A stretch of DNA of 51,107 bases from contig WFZC01000046.1 in NCBI GenBank assembly GCA_015489765.1, positions 1-51,107 on the forward strand. The letters are read 5' to 3'. Below the pieces are notes generated by a model. It was not told where the DNA came from, did no database searches, and was given only the letters and a program-made list of their open reading frames with translations. Positions 18,590-27,233 of the stretch are shown in pieces. The DNA is from Desulfobulbaceae bacterium (GTDB taxonomy: Bacteria; Desulfobacterota; Desulfobulbia; Desulfobulbales; Desulfobulbaceae). Position 1 is the first letter of the stretch; the number at the start of each line of letters is the position of its first letter. Position numbers and translations under genes: made by a program.

Positions 18590-20278
18590 ATGACTGAACA
18601 AGTAACCGACAGGCCTGTTGATTTTATTCGCCAGATTATTGCCGAGGATTTACAGAGCGGGAAGCACACAACAATCATTACCCGCTTTCCGCCGGAACCA
18701 AATGGTTTTCTGCATATCGGGCATGCCAAGTCCATCTGCCTCAACTTTGGTATTGCTCTGGAAAACAATTCGGTCTGCCACCTGCGTTTTGACGATACCA
18801 ATCCGGAAAAGGAATCAACCGTCTATGTGCAGTCCATCCAGGAAGATGTCCACTGGCTCGGATTTGACTGGGGCGAGCATCTCTATTACGCCTCCGACTA
18901 TTTTGACAAGCTCTACGAATTTGCCATCAGGCTCATTAAAATGGGCAAGGCCTATGTCTGCCACCTCAGCAGTGAGGAGATGCGTCAATATCGCGGCACC
19001 CTGACCGAGCCCGGCAGGGAAAGTCCCTATCGCAATCGCAGTGTTGAAGAAAACCTTGAGCTGTTTGAACAGATGAAAAACGGAGATTTTCCTGACGGGA
19101 CCTGTGCCCTGCGCGCCAAAATTGATATGGCCTCACCCAATATCATCATGCGCGACCCTGTTCTCTACAGGATAATGCATGTTTCTCATCATCGTACAGG
19201 GGACAAGTGGTGCATCTATCCCATGTACGATTTCACCCACTGCCTGTCCGACATGCTCGAGGGCATCACCCATTCGCTCTGCACCCTGGAATTTGAAAAC
19301 AACCGGGCCCTGTATGACTGGGTACTCGACACCCTGGATACCCCCTGTCATCCCCGGCAGATAGAGTTTGCCCGTCTCAATATCAACTATACGGTCATGA
19401 GCAAAAGAAAGCTTTTGCAACTCGTTGACGAACATCATGTTTCCGGTTGGGACGATCCACGCATGTTGACTATTTCCGGGCTCAGGCGACGGGGCTTTAC
19501 CCCGGCCTCCATTCGCAATTTCTGTGATATTATCGGAATCGGCAAACGTGATTCCTGGATTGACATGGGGGTCCTGGAAAAGGCTGTCCGGGACGATTTG
19601 AACGTAACCGCTCCCAGGGTGCTTGCTGTTCTCAGGCCATTAAAAGTGGTAATTACCAACTATCCGGAAGATGAGGAAGAAGAGCTCACCGCTCTTAATC
19701 ATCCCCAGGACCCGGCAATGGGAACCCGCACCCTGCCCTTCTGCCGGGAGCTTTATGTTGAAGAGACCGATTTCATGGAGGATGCGCCAAGAAAATTTTT
19801 CCGGCTTTCCGTGGGGCGGGAGGTCCGGCTCAGATACGCCTACCTTATTACCTGTCAGGAGGTTATCAAGGACGAGAATGGAAATGTGATCGAACTGCGC
19901 TGTACCTATGACCCTGAAACCCGTGGCGGCACGGCCCCGGACGGACGCAAGGTAAAGGGAACCATTCACTGGGTGTCCGCCCGGCACGCGTTAAGGGCCG
20001 AGGTAAGGCTCTATGACCGGCTGTTCACCGTTGAACATCCGGACATGGATAAAGACAGAGATTTCAAGGAATTTATCAATCCCGACTCCCTGCAGATACT
20101 GGAGGGATGCGCCTTGGAGCCATCACTTTGTGACGCGCAGCAGGAGCAGAGATTCCAGTTTGAGCGCCAAGGGTATTTTTGTCTGGACAGCAAGGACTCA
20201 ACTCCGGAACATCCGGTATTCAACCGTATCGTAACCCTGCGTGATTCCTGGGCAAAACTGACGAAAAAGAAAAAATGA
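18590..20278 (+). CDS. glnS: Glutaminyl-tRNA synthetase
   Basis: Class I synthetase charging tRNA-Gln directly. The 562 residues contain [19 protein letters not shown] (HIGH motif), [11 protein letters not shown], and the KMSKS-type [11 protein letters not shown], followed by the two beta-barrel anticodon-binding domains typical of GlnRS (for example [21 protein letters not shown] as fragments). GlnRS is patchily distributed in bacteria; its presence means the Glu-tRNA amidotransferase route need not make Gln-tRNA. A tRNA-Gln(TTG) gene lies about 5 kb away. Confidence 0.97.
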   Translation: MTEQVTDRPVDFIRQIIAEDLQSGKHTTIITRFPPEPNGFLHIGHAKSICLNFGIALENNSVCHLRFDDTNPEKESTVYVQSIQEDVHWLGFDWGEHLYYASDYFDKLYEFAIRLIKMGKAYVCHLSSEEMRQYRGTLTEPGRESPYRNRSVEENLELFEQMKNGDFPDGTCALRAKIDMASPNIIMRDPVLYRIMHVSHHRTGDKWCIYPMYDFTHCLSDMLEGITHSLCTLEFENNRALYDWVLDTLDTPCHPRQIEFARLNINYTVMSKRKLLQLVDEHHVSGWDDPRMLTISGLRRRGFTPASIRNFCDIIGIGKRDSWIDMGVLEKAVRDDLNVTAPRVLAVLRPLKVVITNYPEDEEEELTALNHPQDPAMGTRTLPFCRELYVEETDFMEDAPRKFFRLSVGREVRLRYAYLITCQEVIKDENGNVIELRCTYDPETRGGTAPDGRKVKGTIHWVSARHALRAEVRLYDRLFTVEHPDMDKDRDFKEFINPDSLQILEGCALEPSLCDAQQEQRFQFERQGYFCLDSKDSTPEHPVFNRIVTLRDSWAKLTKKKK

Positions 20279-20533
20279 CGGGATTGTTAACCCCTGGTGA
20301 ACTTGTCAAAATTCCAATCCTTCCTCTTCTGCAAACAGAACAAAATTCCATAATTGCGCCACAGAATAAATAATCTGTCGACCTTGTTCCAAAGATAGTG
20401 TAAAATTTTCTGTCTCTTTCAAGATGCCAGTGAAAAACAGAGACCTGAATTGAGCGATTTTCACCGTACAAATTTGTGGAATTCTTAATCCAGGAAAGAT
20501 TAACCCTGCACTATTTCGCGAAAGAGAGAAAAC

Positions 20534-21445
20534 ATGTCCGATTCTATTATTGACGTTGTGATTATCGGCGCCGGTCCTGCCGGTATCCAGGCGGCAATCC
20601 ACGCCGCCCGCAAAAAGACCAGCGTAGTTGTTCTCGGTCGTATCGAGAACAGCGCCCTCTATGGCGCCCACATTGAAAATTATGCCTGCATCAAAGGGGT
20701 GACCGAGGGGCGGGTTCTTTTGGAAGCCGGAATTTCGCAAGTACGTAATTTCGGCGCCAAAGTCATCAAAGAAGATGTTCTCGGCATCGCGCAGCCGGAC
20801 AAATTTTTCGAGATTGAACTTGAAAGCGGCACCATAATCCGCAGTCGGACCATCATCTTTTCAATGGGTGTCTCCAAGAAAAAGCTCGGCGTGCCCGGTG
20901 AACGTGAGCTTCTTGGCCAGGGGGTCAGCTATTGTGTTGACTGTGACGCAAACTTCTACCGCGGGGCCAGGGTGATGGTAGCCGGCAACAGAAGCGCTGC
21001 CGTTGATGGCGCTTTAACGCTTACGGATTATGCGCGGAAAGTTTATTTAGTTGCCAAGGAACTCGCTGTTTCTCCCGAACTCACGGAGCGTCTCCAAAAG
21101 AGTACAGTCGAGGTTCTTACTCCTAACTGGGTCAAGGAAATTCATGGCGAAAACGGGGTCTCGTCCGTGACCCTGGAAGATGGCTCCTCCATTGATCTTG
21201 ACGGTATCTTCATAGAGCTCGGCTCCAAGGGTGCGCTTGAACTCGCCACCCAGATCGGCGTGGCCCTGGACAGCGAACGTTTCAAATATATAGACACCAA
21301 CAGACGCCAGGAAACAAATATTGCCGGTATTTACGCTGCCGGTGACATTGTCGGCCCTCCTTACCAGATGGCCAAGGCCGTTGGCGAAGGCTGTATCGCC
21401 GGCATGGAGGCCGCAACCTTTGCCCGCAAGCAGAAACGGGCATAG
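20534..21445 (+). CDS. Thioredoxin-reductase-like FAD-dependent oxidoreductase
   Basis: A 303-residue flavoprotein of the TrxB fold. The N-terminal FAD motif IIGAGPAGIQAA, a redox pair C134-V-D-C137 (VSYCVDCDAN) in place of the usual CATC, an NAD(P)-binding region without a clear GxGxxA motif (VMVAGNRSAAVDGALTL), and the C-terminal AGIYAAGDIVGPPYQMAKAVGEG are visible. The weak NADPH motif suggests a different electron donor, perhaps ferredoxin or F420-like; this is inference. It is preceded by 255 bp without a gene and followed by two hairpins, the second with a T run. Confidence 0.85.
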   Translation: MSDSIIDVVIIGAGPAGIQAAIHAARKKTSVVVLGRIENSALYGAHIENYACIKGVTEGRVLLEAGISQVRNFGAKVIKEDVLGIAQPDKFFEIELESGTIIRSRTIIFSMGVSKKKLGVPGERELLGQGVSYCVDCDANFYRGARVMVAGNRSAAVDGALTLTDYARKVYLVAKELAVSPELTERLQKSTVEVLTPNWVKEIHGENGVSSVTLEDGSSIDLDGIFIELGSKGALELATQIGVALDSERFKYIDTNRRQETNIAGIYAAGDIVGPPYQMAKAVGEGCIAGMEAATFARKQKRA

Positions 21446-21626
21446 TCCACCTGGCTGCAGGTGGCCGAATCCACCTGCAGCTAAAGGCTTTCAACAGATT
21501 CTGTTGTCTTTTTCACCAGAATATGTTTATATAGGCCTGTATTTTCCAATCAAAAAAATCCCCTTCAATCCCGGCTGATACCCTCTCCATCAGGCGGGTT
21601 CTTTTATATTCAAGGAGTATCCGGCT
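21446..21626. other. Post-trxB region with a perfect hairpin and a terminator
   Basis: An 11-bp perfect stem GCTGCAGGTGG / CCACCTGCAGC (21454-21464 and 21471-21481) lies just after the flavoprotein stop. A 6-bp hairpin with a T run follows. The rest, up to the 29-codon ORFs, is AT-rich and likely contains the promoter for pycA-pycB. Confidence 0.5.
21492..21513 (+). terminator. Terminator downstream of the TrxB-like gene
   Basis: CAACAG / CTGTTG stem with a 3-nt loop followed by TCTTTTT, 46 bp after the stop codon. The stronger 11-bp hairpin just upstream (21454-21481) lacks a T run and may add RNA stability. Confidence 0.6.
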
Positions 21627-21716
21627 GTGCAGTCAGATAACTACGCTCTGCCGACAGGCTCCCTGATTGGACAAGACAGCAAAGAATCGTGCCTCCCTGG
21701 CACAAGCAGACGATGA
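21627..21716 (+). CDS. Possible 29-residue leader ORF 1 upstream of pycA
   Basis: A GTG-started frame of 29 codons with AAGGAG about 9 nt upstream. Its TGA overlaps the ATG of the next 29-codon frame (ATGA). No family is recognised. It is included because it forms a chain of overlapping starts and stops that leads into pycA. Chance cannot be excluded at this length. Confidence 0.3.
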   Translation: MQSDNYALPTGSLIGQDSKESCLPGTSRR

Positions 21717-21802
21717 AATCAGAACCGGAAGAAATCCTGGTGTTTCCCTGCCGCAGATGGAAACAACCTGATCCCCAGTCTTCCTGTCTCCGGTTTCAAT
21801 GA
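21713..21802 (+). CDS. Possible 29-residue leader ORF 2 upstream of pycA
   Basis: An ATG-started frame beginning MKSEPEEILVFPCRRW, also exactly 29 codons. Its start overlaps the ORF 1 stop, and its TGA overlaps the first ATG of pycA (ATGA at 21799-21802). The arrangement would allow reinitiation into pycA. No homolog is recognised. Confidence 0.3.
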   Translation: MKSEPEEILVFPCRRWKQPDPQSSCLRFQ

Positions 21803-23274
21803 ACCACAAACCACAACTTCAGGGCGTACAATTGAAAACAAAAATTCTTGTGGCCAATCGTGGTGAAATAGCCATCCGTATAATACGGGCCATCCAGGAA
21901 CTCAATTACGAGGCAGTTGCCATCTACGAGTCACCGGATAAAGATTCAAGGCATATCCGGATTGCCGATGAGGCGGTATGGATCGGTGACGGACCCCGCT
22001 CGGACTATCTCAATATTGATAAAGTCATCGATGCCGCCATCCATTCCGGCGCCGTGGCCATTCATCCCGGTTATGGCTTTCTTGCCGAAAACCCCGATTT
22101 TGCGCGTGCCTGTGAAGAGGCGGGGCTCATCTTTATAGGGCCGCCCTCGGATGTCATTGCAAAACTCGGCAACAAGGTCATGGCCCGTGAGATCATGGCC
22201 AAGGCAGGCATACCCATGGTGCCAGGGACCGATAACCTCAAGCCCGGTGACGATGGCTTGGCCGAGGCCATTGCCTTTGGCAGGAAATACGGCTATCCGA
22301 TCATGCTCAAGGCAACATCCGGCGGCGGCGGACGCGGTATCCGGCGGATAGAAAACGAATCCGAACTGGCCGAGCAATATACGATTGCCCGCTCAGAGGC
22401 CCTGGCAGCCTTTAATGATGATTCGGTGTACCTGGAAAAGGTGGTGGTCAAACCCAAGCATGTCGAGGTCCAGATCATTGCCGACAAAACCGGGGAAACT
22501 ATTCATCTCGGGACAAGAGACTGCTCAATCCAGCGGCGTAATCAAAAACTGATTGAAATCGCCCCGGCCTTCCAGCTCAGTCCTGAACTCAATGAAGAAA
22601 TCTGCCGGACGGCAATTCAGGCGGCCAAGGCGGCCAACTATTTCAATGCCGGCACAGTTGAATTTCTTCTCGACGATGATGGGTCCTTTTATTTCATGGA
22701 AATTAACACCAGGCTGCAGGTGGAGCACACGGTCACGGAAATGATCACCGGTATAGATATTGTCCGTACCCAGATCAAGCTCGCCATGGGCAAGAACCTT
22801 CTCTTTGGTCAGGAACATGTGCAACTGCGCGGCCATGCCATTGAAATGCGCATCAATGCCGAAGATCCGCAGAACAACTTCATGCCCGAAGGCGGGAAAA
22901 CCATCACCGTGTACCACTCTCCCGGCGGTTATGGTGTCCGTCTGGACGGCTTCTGTTACCAGGGTTTTACCATTCCCGAGGCCTATGATTCACTTCTTGT
23001 CAAGCTGACGGTTTTCGGCTGGTCCTGGAACGAAACCGTGGACAGGCTCAAGCGATGTCTGCACAACTTTGTCATTACCGGGCCAAAGACCACCATTCCC
23101 TTTTATCTCAACCTGATCAACCATCCAGACTTCAGGAAAGGTCGGTTTGACACCTCATTTTTAGACGAAAACGAGCAGCTCTTTGAATATGACGAGCAGA
23201 CAAGCGAGGTCAACAAACTGGCGCGTCTGATCGCTGAAATTCATCAGAAAAAACAAAATACCTATGCTGCCTGA
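21799..23274 (+). CDS. pycA: Biotin carboxylase subunit (pyruvate carboxylase subunit A / AccC-like)
   Basis: ATP-dependent carboxylation of a biotin carrier. The 491 residues follow the AccC family: the pre-ATP-grasp KILVANRGEIAIRIIRA, the glycine-rich ATP loop SGGGGRGIRRI, the catalytic FMEINTRLQVEHTVTEMITG, and a C-terminal domain. The family-typical start would be a TTG at 21832 (KTKILVANRG after 1-2 residues); the ATG at 21799 adds 11 residues but overlaps a short upstream frame. It lies 54 bp upstream of the carboxyltransferase/carrier gene, so the pair is most likely a two-subunit pyruvate carboxylase rather than part of acetyl-CoA carboxylase. Confidence 0.9.
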   Translation: MNHKPQLQGVQLKTKILVANRGEIAIRIIRAIQELNYEAVAIYESPDKDSRHIRIADEAVWIGDGPRSDYLNIDKVIDAAIHSGAVAIHPGYGFLAENPDFARACEEAGLIFIGPPSDVIAKLGNKVMAREIMAKAGIPMVPGTDNLKPGDDGLAEAIAFGRKYGYPIMLKATSGGGGRGIRRIENESELAEQYTIARSEALAAFNDDSVYLEKVVVKPKHVEVQIIADKTGETIHLGTRDCSIQRRNQKLIEIAPAFQLSPELNEEICRTAIQAAKAANYFNAGTVEFLLDDDGSFYFMEINTRLQVEHTVTEMITGIDIVRTQIKLAMGKNLLFGQEHVQLRGHAIEMRINAEDPQNNFMPEGGKTITVYHSPGGYGVRLDGFCYQGFTIPEAYDSLLVKLTVFGWSWNETVDRLKRCLHNFVITGPKTTIPFYLNLINHPDFRKGRFDTSFLDENEQLFEYDEQTSEVNKLARLIAEIHQKKQNTYAA

Positions 23275-23328
23275 TAACCACCGGGTTGCTGCTTTTTTCT
23301 CCTGTACGCGAACGAAACGGATATACCT

Positions 23329-25239
23329 ATGATACGGATTACTCAAAAAATGGCACCAGCTGAGGTGCTTGAGGCATTACGACAGGCCAACGGCTATTAT
23401 ATTACCAATACGGCCAGGGACATGTCCCAGTCCGATTATAAAAACCGCATACTGCTTCATACCGATCTCATGGCCGCCGAAGCACGGGAGGAAGCCGGCT
23501 ATTTTTCCCTGGAAATCACCGGCGGCGCATCCATCCATGTCGACATTCTCCGCAAACAGGTTGATCCATTTCTCAAGCTGAAGCTCCTGCGCGAACAGAT
23601 GCCAGACACCATGTTCCAGACCCTGTGCCGGGGTGTCAATCTCTTTGGCTACCGGCCCTACCCCCAGAACGTCATCAGGCTGACGGTACGGGAATTTGCC
23701 AAGTATGTGGATGTATGGCGCACCTTTGACTTCATGAACCATGTTCCTAACATGGAAGCGGTTTTTGAAGAGGTGGCCAAGGCAGGAAAAATCAACGAGC
23801 CCTGCATCTGTTTTTCAACCGGCCCTGAACATACCGATGCCTTTTATGTCAAAAAAGTACAGGAGATTCTCGATGTCACCGGCCCTGAAATCATCCTGTG
23901 CATAAAAAATCACGGCGGTCTCGGCACGCCAAAACGCATCGGCGAGCTGGTGGATGCCATCAAGCAGGCCTATCCGGAACTGATTATTCACTATCACGGC
24001 CACAACACGGATGGCAATGATATAGGCCGCATCCAGGCGGCAGTGCTTAACGGGGCAACCATTGTCGATGCCTCGGACCATTCGTTTACCGGTTTTTACG
24101 GCCCCCCCCCGATACTGACCGTTATTCAGACCCTGAAGGATTACGGTAAAACAGCTATTGGTATCAACGAAGAGGCGGTTATCAGGTCATCGGATGTTAT
24201 TCGTGACCAGCGGCAGTATTATTCCCAGTTCGAGGCCCAGATCAAGGGGTTCATGCCCACGGTCCAGATCCACAAACTGCCGGGCGGCGCAATGGGATCA
24301 AGCCTTGAGCAGGCCTCAAAGGGTGGCTTTCTTGATAAGATGCCGGATATCCTGCACAAGGAACTGCCCAGGGTACAGAAAGAACTGGGCAACTGGTGGA
24401 GCGTTACACCCGGATCACAGATTCTCTGGACAACCGCGGTGACCAATGTCCTTGAAGGTGAACGGTACGCAAATCCGTCGGGTGATCTAAAAAACCTGCT
24501 CCTTGGAAAGTATGGTCCCTTTCCCTTTTACCAGCCTGCGGACTGGATCTATGAAAAGGCATTTGGCCCAGACTGGAAAACAGTACTAGACCGCGACGGC
24601 GGCCTTGAGGTTATTGATGATATAGACATTGACAAGGAACGGGAAACCCTGGCGGGCAAGCTGGATAAAGAGCCGACTGACCAGCAGCTTGTCACCTATC
24701 TGCAACATCCCAATGACGCGGTTGAGTTTTTTAAATTTGAGGAGAAATTCGGCCGCTCCTATGTGTTGCCGCCCGCAATTTTCCTGCGGCAGGGTGGGTT
24801 CCAGCTTGGAGAAAGTCTTGTTTTCCGCGACCATGACGGCAAGGAACATCTCATTGAGATCGGTCCGAGCCAGGAAGATGAAGACGGCAGGACCAATGTC
24901 TATCTCAACGTCGATCATTCCCAGAGGACCTATATTATCGAGCCGGAAGTTCAAAAAGGGGCTGCCTGTCAGGAGACCCTGTCCAAAGGAGAGATTGAAA
25001 AACTGGCAAAAATCGGTGATATCCGCGCCCCGTTCGGCGGCAATGTCTATGATATTTCCGTGGAAATCGGTCAAGAGGTAAAAAAGGGCGACCAGGTTGC
25101 CATTCTTGAGGCCATGAAGATGCAGACCCCGGTCATCAGTGAGGTCACCGGCACGGTGGCGGAGATCACAGCCGAAGTCGGCCTGGCCGTAAAACCGGGC
25201 GATAAAATTATGCTGATAGAACCCTCCGCGGACGAGTAA
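23329..25239 (+). CDS. pycB: Carboxyltransferase/biotin carrier subunit (pyruvate carboxylase subunit B-like, divergent)
   Basis: A 636-residue protein with an HMGL-like carboxyltransferase barrel (about 20-300), a PYC/OADA conserved domain, and a C-terminal biotinyl domain with the EAMKMQ lysine. Several active-site motifs depart from pyruvate carboxylase and OadA. The N-terminal motif is ARDMSQSDYKNRI instead of FRDAHQSLLATR. The metal-lysine motif is CIKNHGGL instead of IKDMAGL, with the Lys kept. The HxH motif is HGHNTDGND instead of HTHDTAGN. The PGG loop is one residue longer (PGGAMGSSL). Pyruvate to oxaloacetate is the best guess from family and partner, but another 2-oxo acid is possible. 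Confidence 0.8.
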   Translation: MIRITQKMAPAEVLEALRQANGYYITNTARDMSQSDYKNRILLHTDLMAAEAREEAGYFSLEITGGASIHVDILRKQVDPFLKLKLLREQMPDTMFQTLCRGVNLFGYRPYPQNVIRLTVREFAKYVDVWRTFDFMNHVPNMEAVFEEVAKAGKINEPCICFSTGPEHTDAFYVKKVQEILDVTGPEIILCIKNHGGLGTPKRIGELVDAIKQAYPELIIHYHGHNTDGNDIGRIQAAVLNGATIVDASDHSFTGFYGPPPILTVIQTLKDYGKTAIGINEEAVIRSSDVIRDQRQYYSQFEAQIKGFMPTVQIHKLPGGAMGSSLEQASKGGFLDKMPDILHKELPRVQKELGNWWSVTPGSQILWTTAVTNVLEGERYANPSGDLKNLLLGKYGPFPFYQPADWIYEKAFGPDWKTVLDRDGGLEVIDDIDIDKERETLAGKLDKEPTDQQLVTYLQHPNDAVEFFKFEEKFGRSYVLPPAIFLRQGGFQLGESLVFRDHDGKEHLIEIGPSQEDEDGRTNVYLNVDHSQRTYIIEPEVQKGAACQETLSKGEIEKLAKIGDIRAPFGGNVYDISVEIGQEVKKGDQVAILEAMKMQTPVISEVTGTVAEITAEVGLAVKPGDKIMLIEPSADE

Positions 25240-25263
25240 GTTTGTACAATCCAAAATAGTTAT

Positions 25264-25317
25264 GCCTGATTGTACTCAAGATATGCCTGCGTGCAATCAG
25301 GCCTTCTTTATTTTTTC
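25264..25317 (+). terminator. Terminator of the pycA-pycB operon, overlapping the darP end
   Basis: GCCTGATTG (25264-25272) pairs with CAATCAGGC (25294-25302) around a 21-nt loop, followed by CTTCTTTATTTTTT. The distal arm and T run encode the C-terminus of the convergent darP gene, so one sequence serves both purposes. Confidence 0.8.
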
Positions 25318-25863
25318 CCTTTGCCGGGCAAGTTCCGCCGCAGCCCTGAGAAGGCGAAAAATTTCCCGGCTGTGCCGGGCCTGCCTGGTCCTGGCATACA
25401 TGGCGGCCAAACGCTGCAGGGCGGATGCATCGACCTGGGGCAGTTCCCGGACAATTTCATCAATGATGGCGCTGGGCCAAAGTTCCGGCAGCTCTTCCTG
25501 GTCGGCCGCCAGTTCCTTTCTCCTCGCTATGGCCTCACTTAGCAGGCTGTCCCGAAAATATTCCAATGCATGCAACTCTTTTTTCTGCTTCAGTTTTTCA
25601 CCTTTTAACCGGCCCAGGTAATCGTACAGCCCGGCAAGCGGTTCATTGTCCAGATTTTTGGTGATGTACCTGGTGATATATTTAATCTGCCGTTTTCTTG
25701 CCCCGCCCTTCAACCCTTGTGTTTCAATGAGCAGCAGGCGGATTTCCCTGTCACCGGGTAGTTTTTTCAGTACTGGTTCCGGCAGCCCGGCTAGTTCACG
25801 AACCAGCTGCTCCACCTCCTTGATTCTTCTCTTCTGTTCCGACCGGCTGATCCTTATAGACAT
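25297..25863 (-). CDS. darP: Ribosome-associated protein DarP/YjgA (DUF615)
   Basis: A 188-residue, highly charged helical protein of the YjgA/DarP family, which binds late 50S ribosomal assembly intermediates. Recognisable features are the N-terminal SRSEQKRRIKEVEQLVREL, the RKRQIKYITRYI segment, and the C-terminal ARQREK-type helix. It follows the DUF166 gene by about 27 bp and probably shares its transcript. Its last codons lie inside the terminator hairpin of the opposing pyc operon. Confidence 0.9.
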   Translation of the reverse strand: MSIRISRSEQKRRIKEVEQLVRELAGLPEPVLKKLPGDREIRLLLIETQGLKGGARKRQIKYITRYITKNLDNEPLAGLYDYLGRLKGEKLKQKKELHALEYFRDSLLSEAIARRKELAADQEELPELWPSAIIDEIVRELPQVDASALQRLAAMYARTRQARHSREIFRLLRAAAELARQREKIKKA

Positions 25864-25890
25864 TCTTTTTCCAGATCCTTTTTAATTATT

Positions 25891-26544
25891 TTACGTTGTT
25901 CTGTTTGGTTTTTCTGCAGGCCCTGCTTCTGCCTCTGCACAGGCCTTTTTCAGGGCGGCCCGATGGACATGGCCGGCATAATGAACCGGACTTTTGCCGG
26001 TTATCGGATCAAATCGTCCGGGATCAGCCGTACAGTGATACTGGACAAGCCTTGGCAGCAGAACAAGGGCATCGGCAACGGTTGAACCGACAACTTGGCT
26101 CAGCACCTCCCAGGAAGCACCGCAGGGTGCGCCCCGAACCACTTTGATATCGGTAATGATTCCGTTGTCCAGGTGTACCCGGTATTCGGGAAAGCCAAAA
26201 CAGCGGCCATAACTCCCCAACCGCTTGTGACGACCCAAACCGCAGCAGGTAAAGGGCGTATACCCCTGTTCATCGTGCTTGCCCGAAGAAACAACGGGAA
26301 TATCCTGTTGGCTGCACAGGCCGATAAGATAATGGGAAAGATCCGGATGGGTCAGGTAATTGAGGACAAGGTCGGCCCCGCGGATGGTCTCGGCGCCAAT
26401 ATACTCTTCTGGCTCATCAACAAATTCGGGCAGATATTCATCAATGGCAACAATGGTAACCCGGTCATCGGGATTGCCGTATTTTTTAATGCCGGCGGTC
26501 TTATTGCGGCCGGAACCGTTTTGTTCAACAACAAGAATATGCAT
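25891..26544 (-). CDS. DUF166 family protein (Cys form; DfsP-like)
   Basis: A 217-residue protein of DUF166, a family known from methanogens and Desulfobacterota whose function is unknown; some members are selenoproteins. Visible features are the N-terminal ILVVEQNGSGRNK region, a Cys-rich FTCCGLGR motif (C100-C101), a further Cys at 115, and RGAPCGASW (C141). These Cys residues look like a metal or redox site. All are encoded as Cys here. It lies immediately downstream of the terminator of the acetyl-CoA operon, so it has a separate transcript, but the neighbourhood supports a link with corrinoid or one-carbon metabolism (inference). No good Shine-Dalgarno is seen. Confidence 0.75.
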   Translation of the reverse strand: MHILVVEQNGSGRNKTAGIKKYGNPDDRVTIVAIDEYLPEFVDEPEEYIGAETIRGADLVLNYLTHPDLSHYLIGLCSQQDIPVVSSGKHDEQGYTPFTCCGLGRHKRLGSYGRCFGFPEYRVHLDNGIITDIKVVRGAPCGASWEVLSQVVGSTVADALVLLPRLVQYHCTADPGRFDPITGKSPVHYAGHVHRAALKKACAEAEAGPAEKPNRTT

Positions 26545-26565
26545 ATATTTGAAATACTTCCCAAA

Positions 26566-26603
26566 TAAAAAAAGCCCGGCATCGGCAAGAGATGCGCGGG
26601 CTT
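26566..26603 (-). terminator. Terminator of the acetyl-CoA pathway operon
   Basis: On the minus strand AAGCCCG..CATC pairs with GATG..CGGGCTT around a 7-nt loop, and a T run follows (26573-26566). It begins 25 bp after the mvhD stop codon. Confidence 0.85.
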
Positions 26604-26627
26604 GTTATAAGGTGGCGGAAATCCGAC

Positions 26628-27230
26628 TCAGTCGGCAAAGGCCTTGTCCAGGGTTTTGGCCATCTTGGTGTTGATCACCTCGTCGATATGTTCCCTGGTC
26701 CAGATCTTGTCCTTGCGCACCGCCTTGGTCGCATTACCGTAACTGATGCGGCTTTTCATGCTGGAGACAAATTTCAGTCCTTTTTCAAGACGGGCCTTCA
26801 GCTCTTCTTCGCTCAACCCCTCGGCCTTGCCAAGCGGTCCAAGTTTCTTTATCTGTTCAGTGAACTCGGTAATCAAACGGACAAAACGGGGCGCCTCGGC
26901 GGCAGAGGCCCATTGGAGATCATAGCGCTCCCGACGGATGCCGATCTCGGCAAGGACCCGGTGAACAAGACTTTCCGCACCCATGGCATCATAATTACCA
27001 ACCTGGTAATGACATTCGCCAAGTTGTCAGCCGCCGGTAAAAATGCCGTCGGCCCCCTCAATAAATCCGCGTAGAATAAACGAGGGATCGACCCTGCCGG
27101 TACACATGACCCGAATGGTCCTCAGGTTGGGCGGGTACTGAAAACGGGATACCCCGGCCGCATCGGCCGCGGCATAACAGCACCAGTTACAGAGAAACCC
27201 CAGAATCCTGGGATTGAATTCATCACTCAT
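26628..27230 (-). CDS. mvhD: MvhD-like electron-transfer subunit with selenocysteine (Sec68)
   Basis: A 200-residue protein interrupted by one in-frame TGA at 27029-27027. Reading the TGA as Sec gives FTGG-U-QLGECHYQVGNY, where relatives have FVGGCHPGDCHY. The N-terminal part (GFLCNWCCYAAADAAG, and IRVMCTGRVDPSFI) is the classic MvhD [2Fe-2S] domain, which receives electrons from a hydrogenase or formate dehydrogenase and passes them to HdrA. The C-terminal 60 residues are a Lys/Glu-rich extension beyond the usual length of about 140. A hairpin ATTACC-AGGTT-GGTAAT lies 17 nt after the TGA. The ATG is 3 nt after the hdrA stop, with GAGG inside the end of hdrA, so the genes are coupled. Confidence 0.92.
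26994..27010 (-). promoter_or_regulatory. SECIS-like hairpin in mvhD
   Basis: A perfect 6-bp stem ATTACC/GGTAAT with loop AGGTT, beginning 17 nt downstream of the UGA. The position and the GGU in the apical loop match what SelB recognises in bacterial SECIS elements. Confidence 0.7.
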
Positions 27231-27233
27231 ATC

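Noticed and set aside
21627-21802. Frameshifted remnant of a longer biotin ligase or pycA N-terminus
   Set aside because: Neither 29-residue sequence resembles BirA or AccC, and each has its own start and stop.
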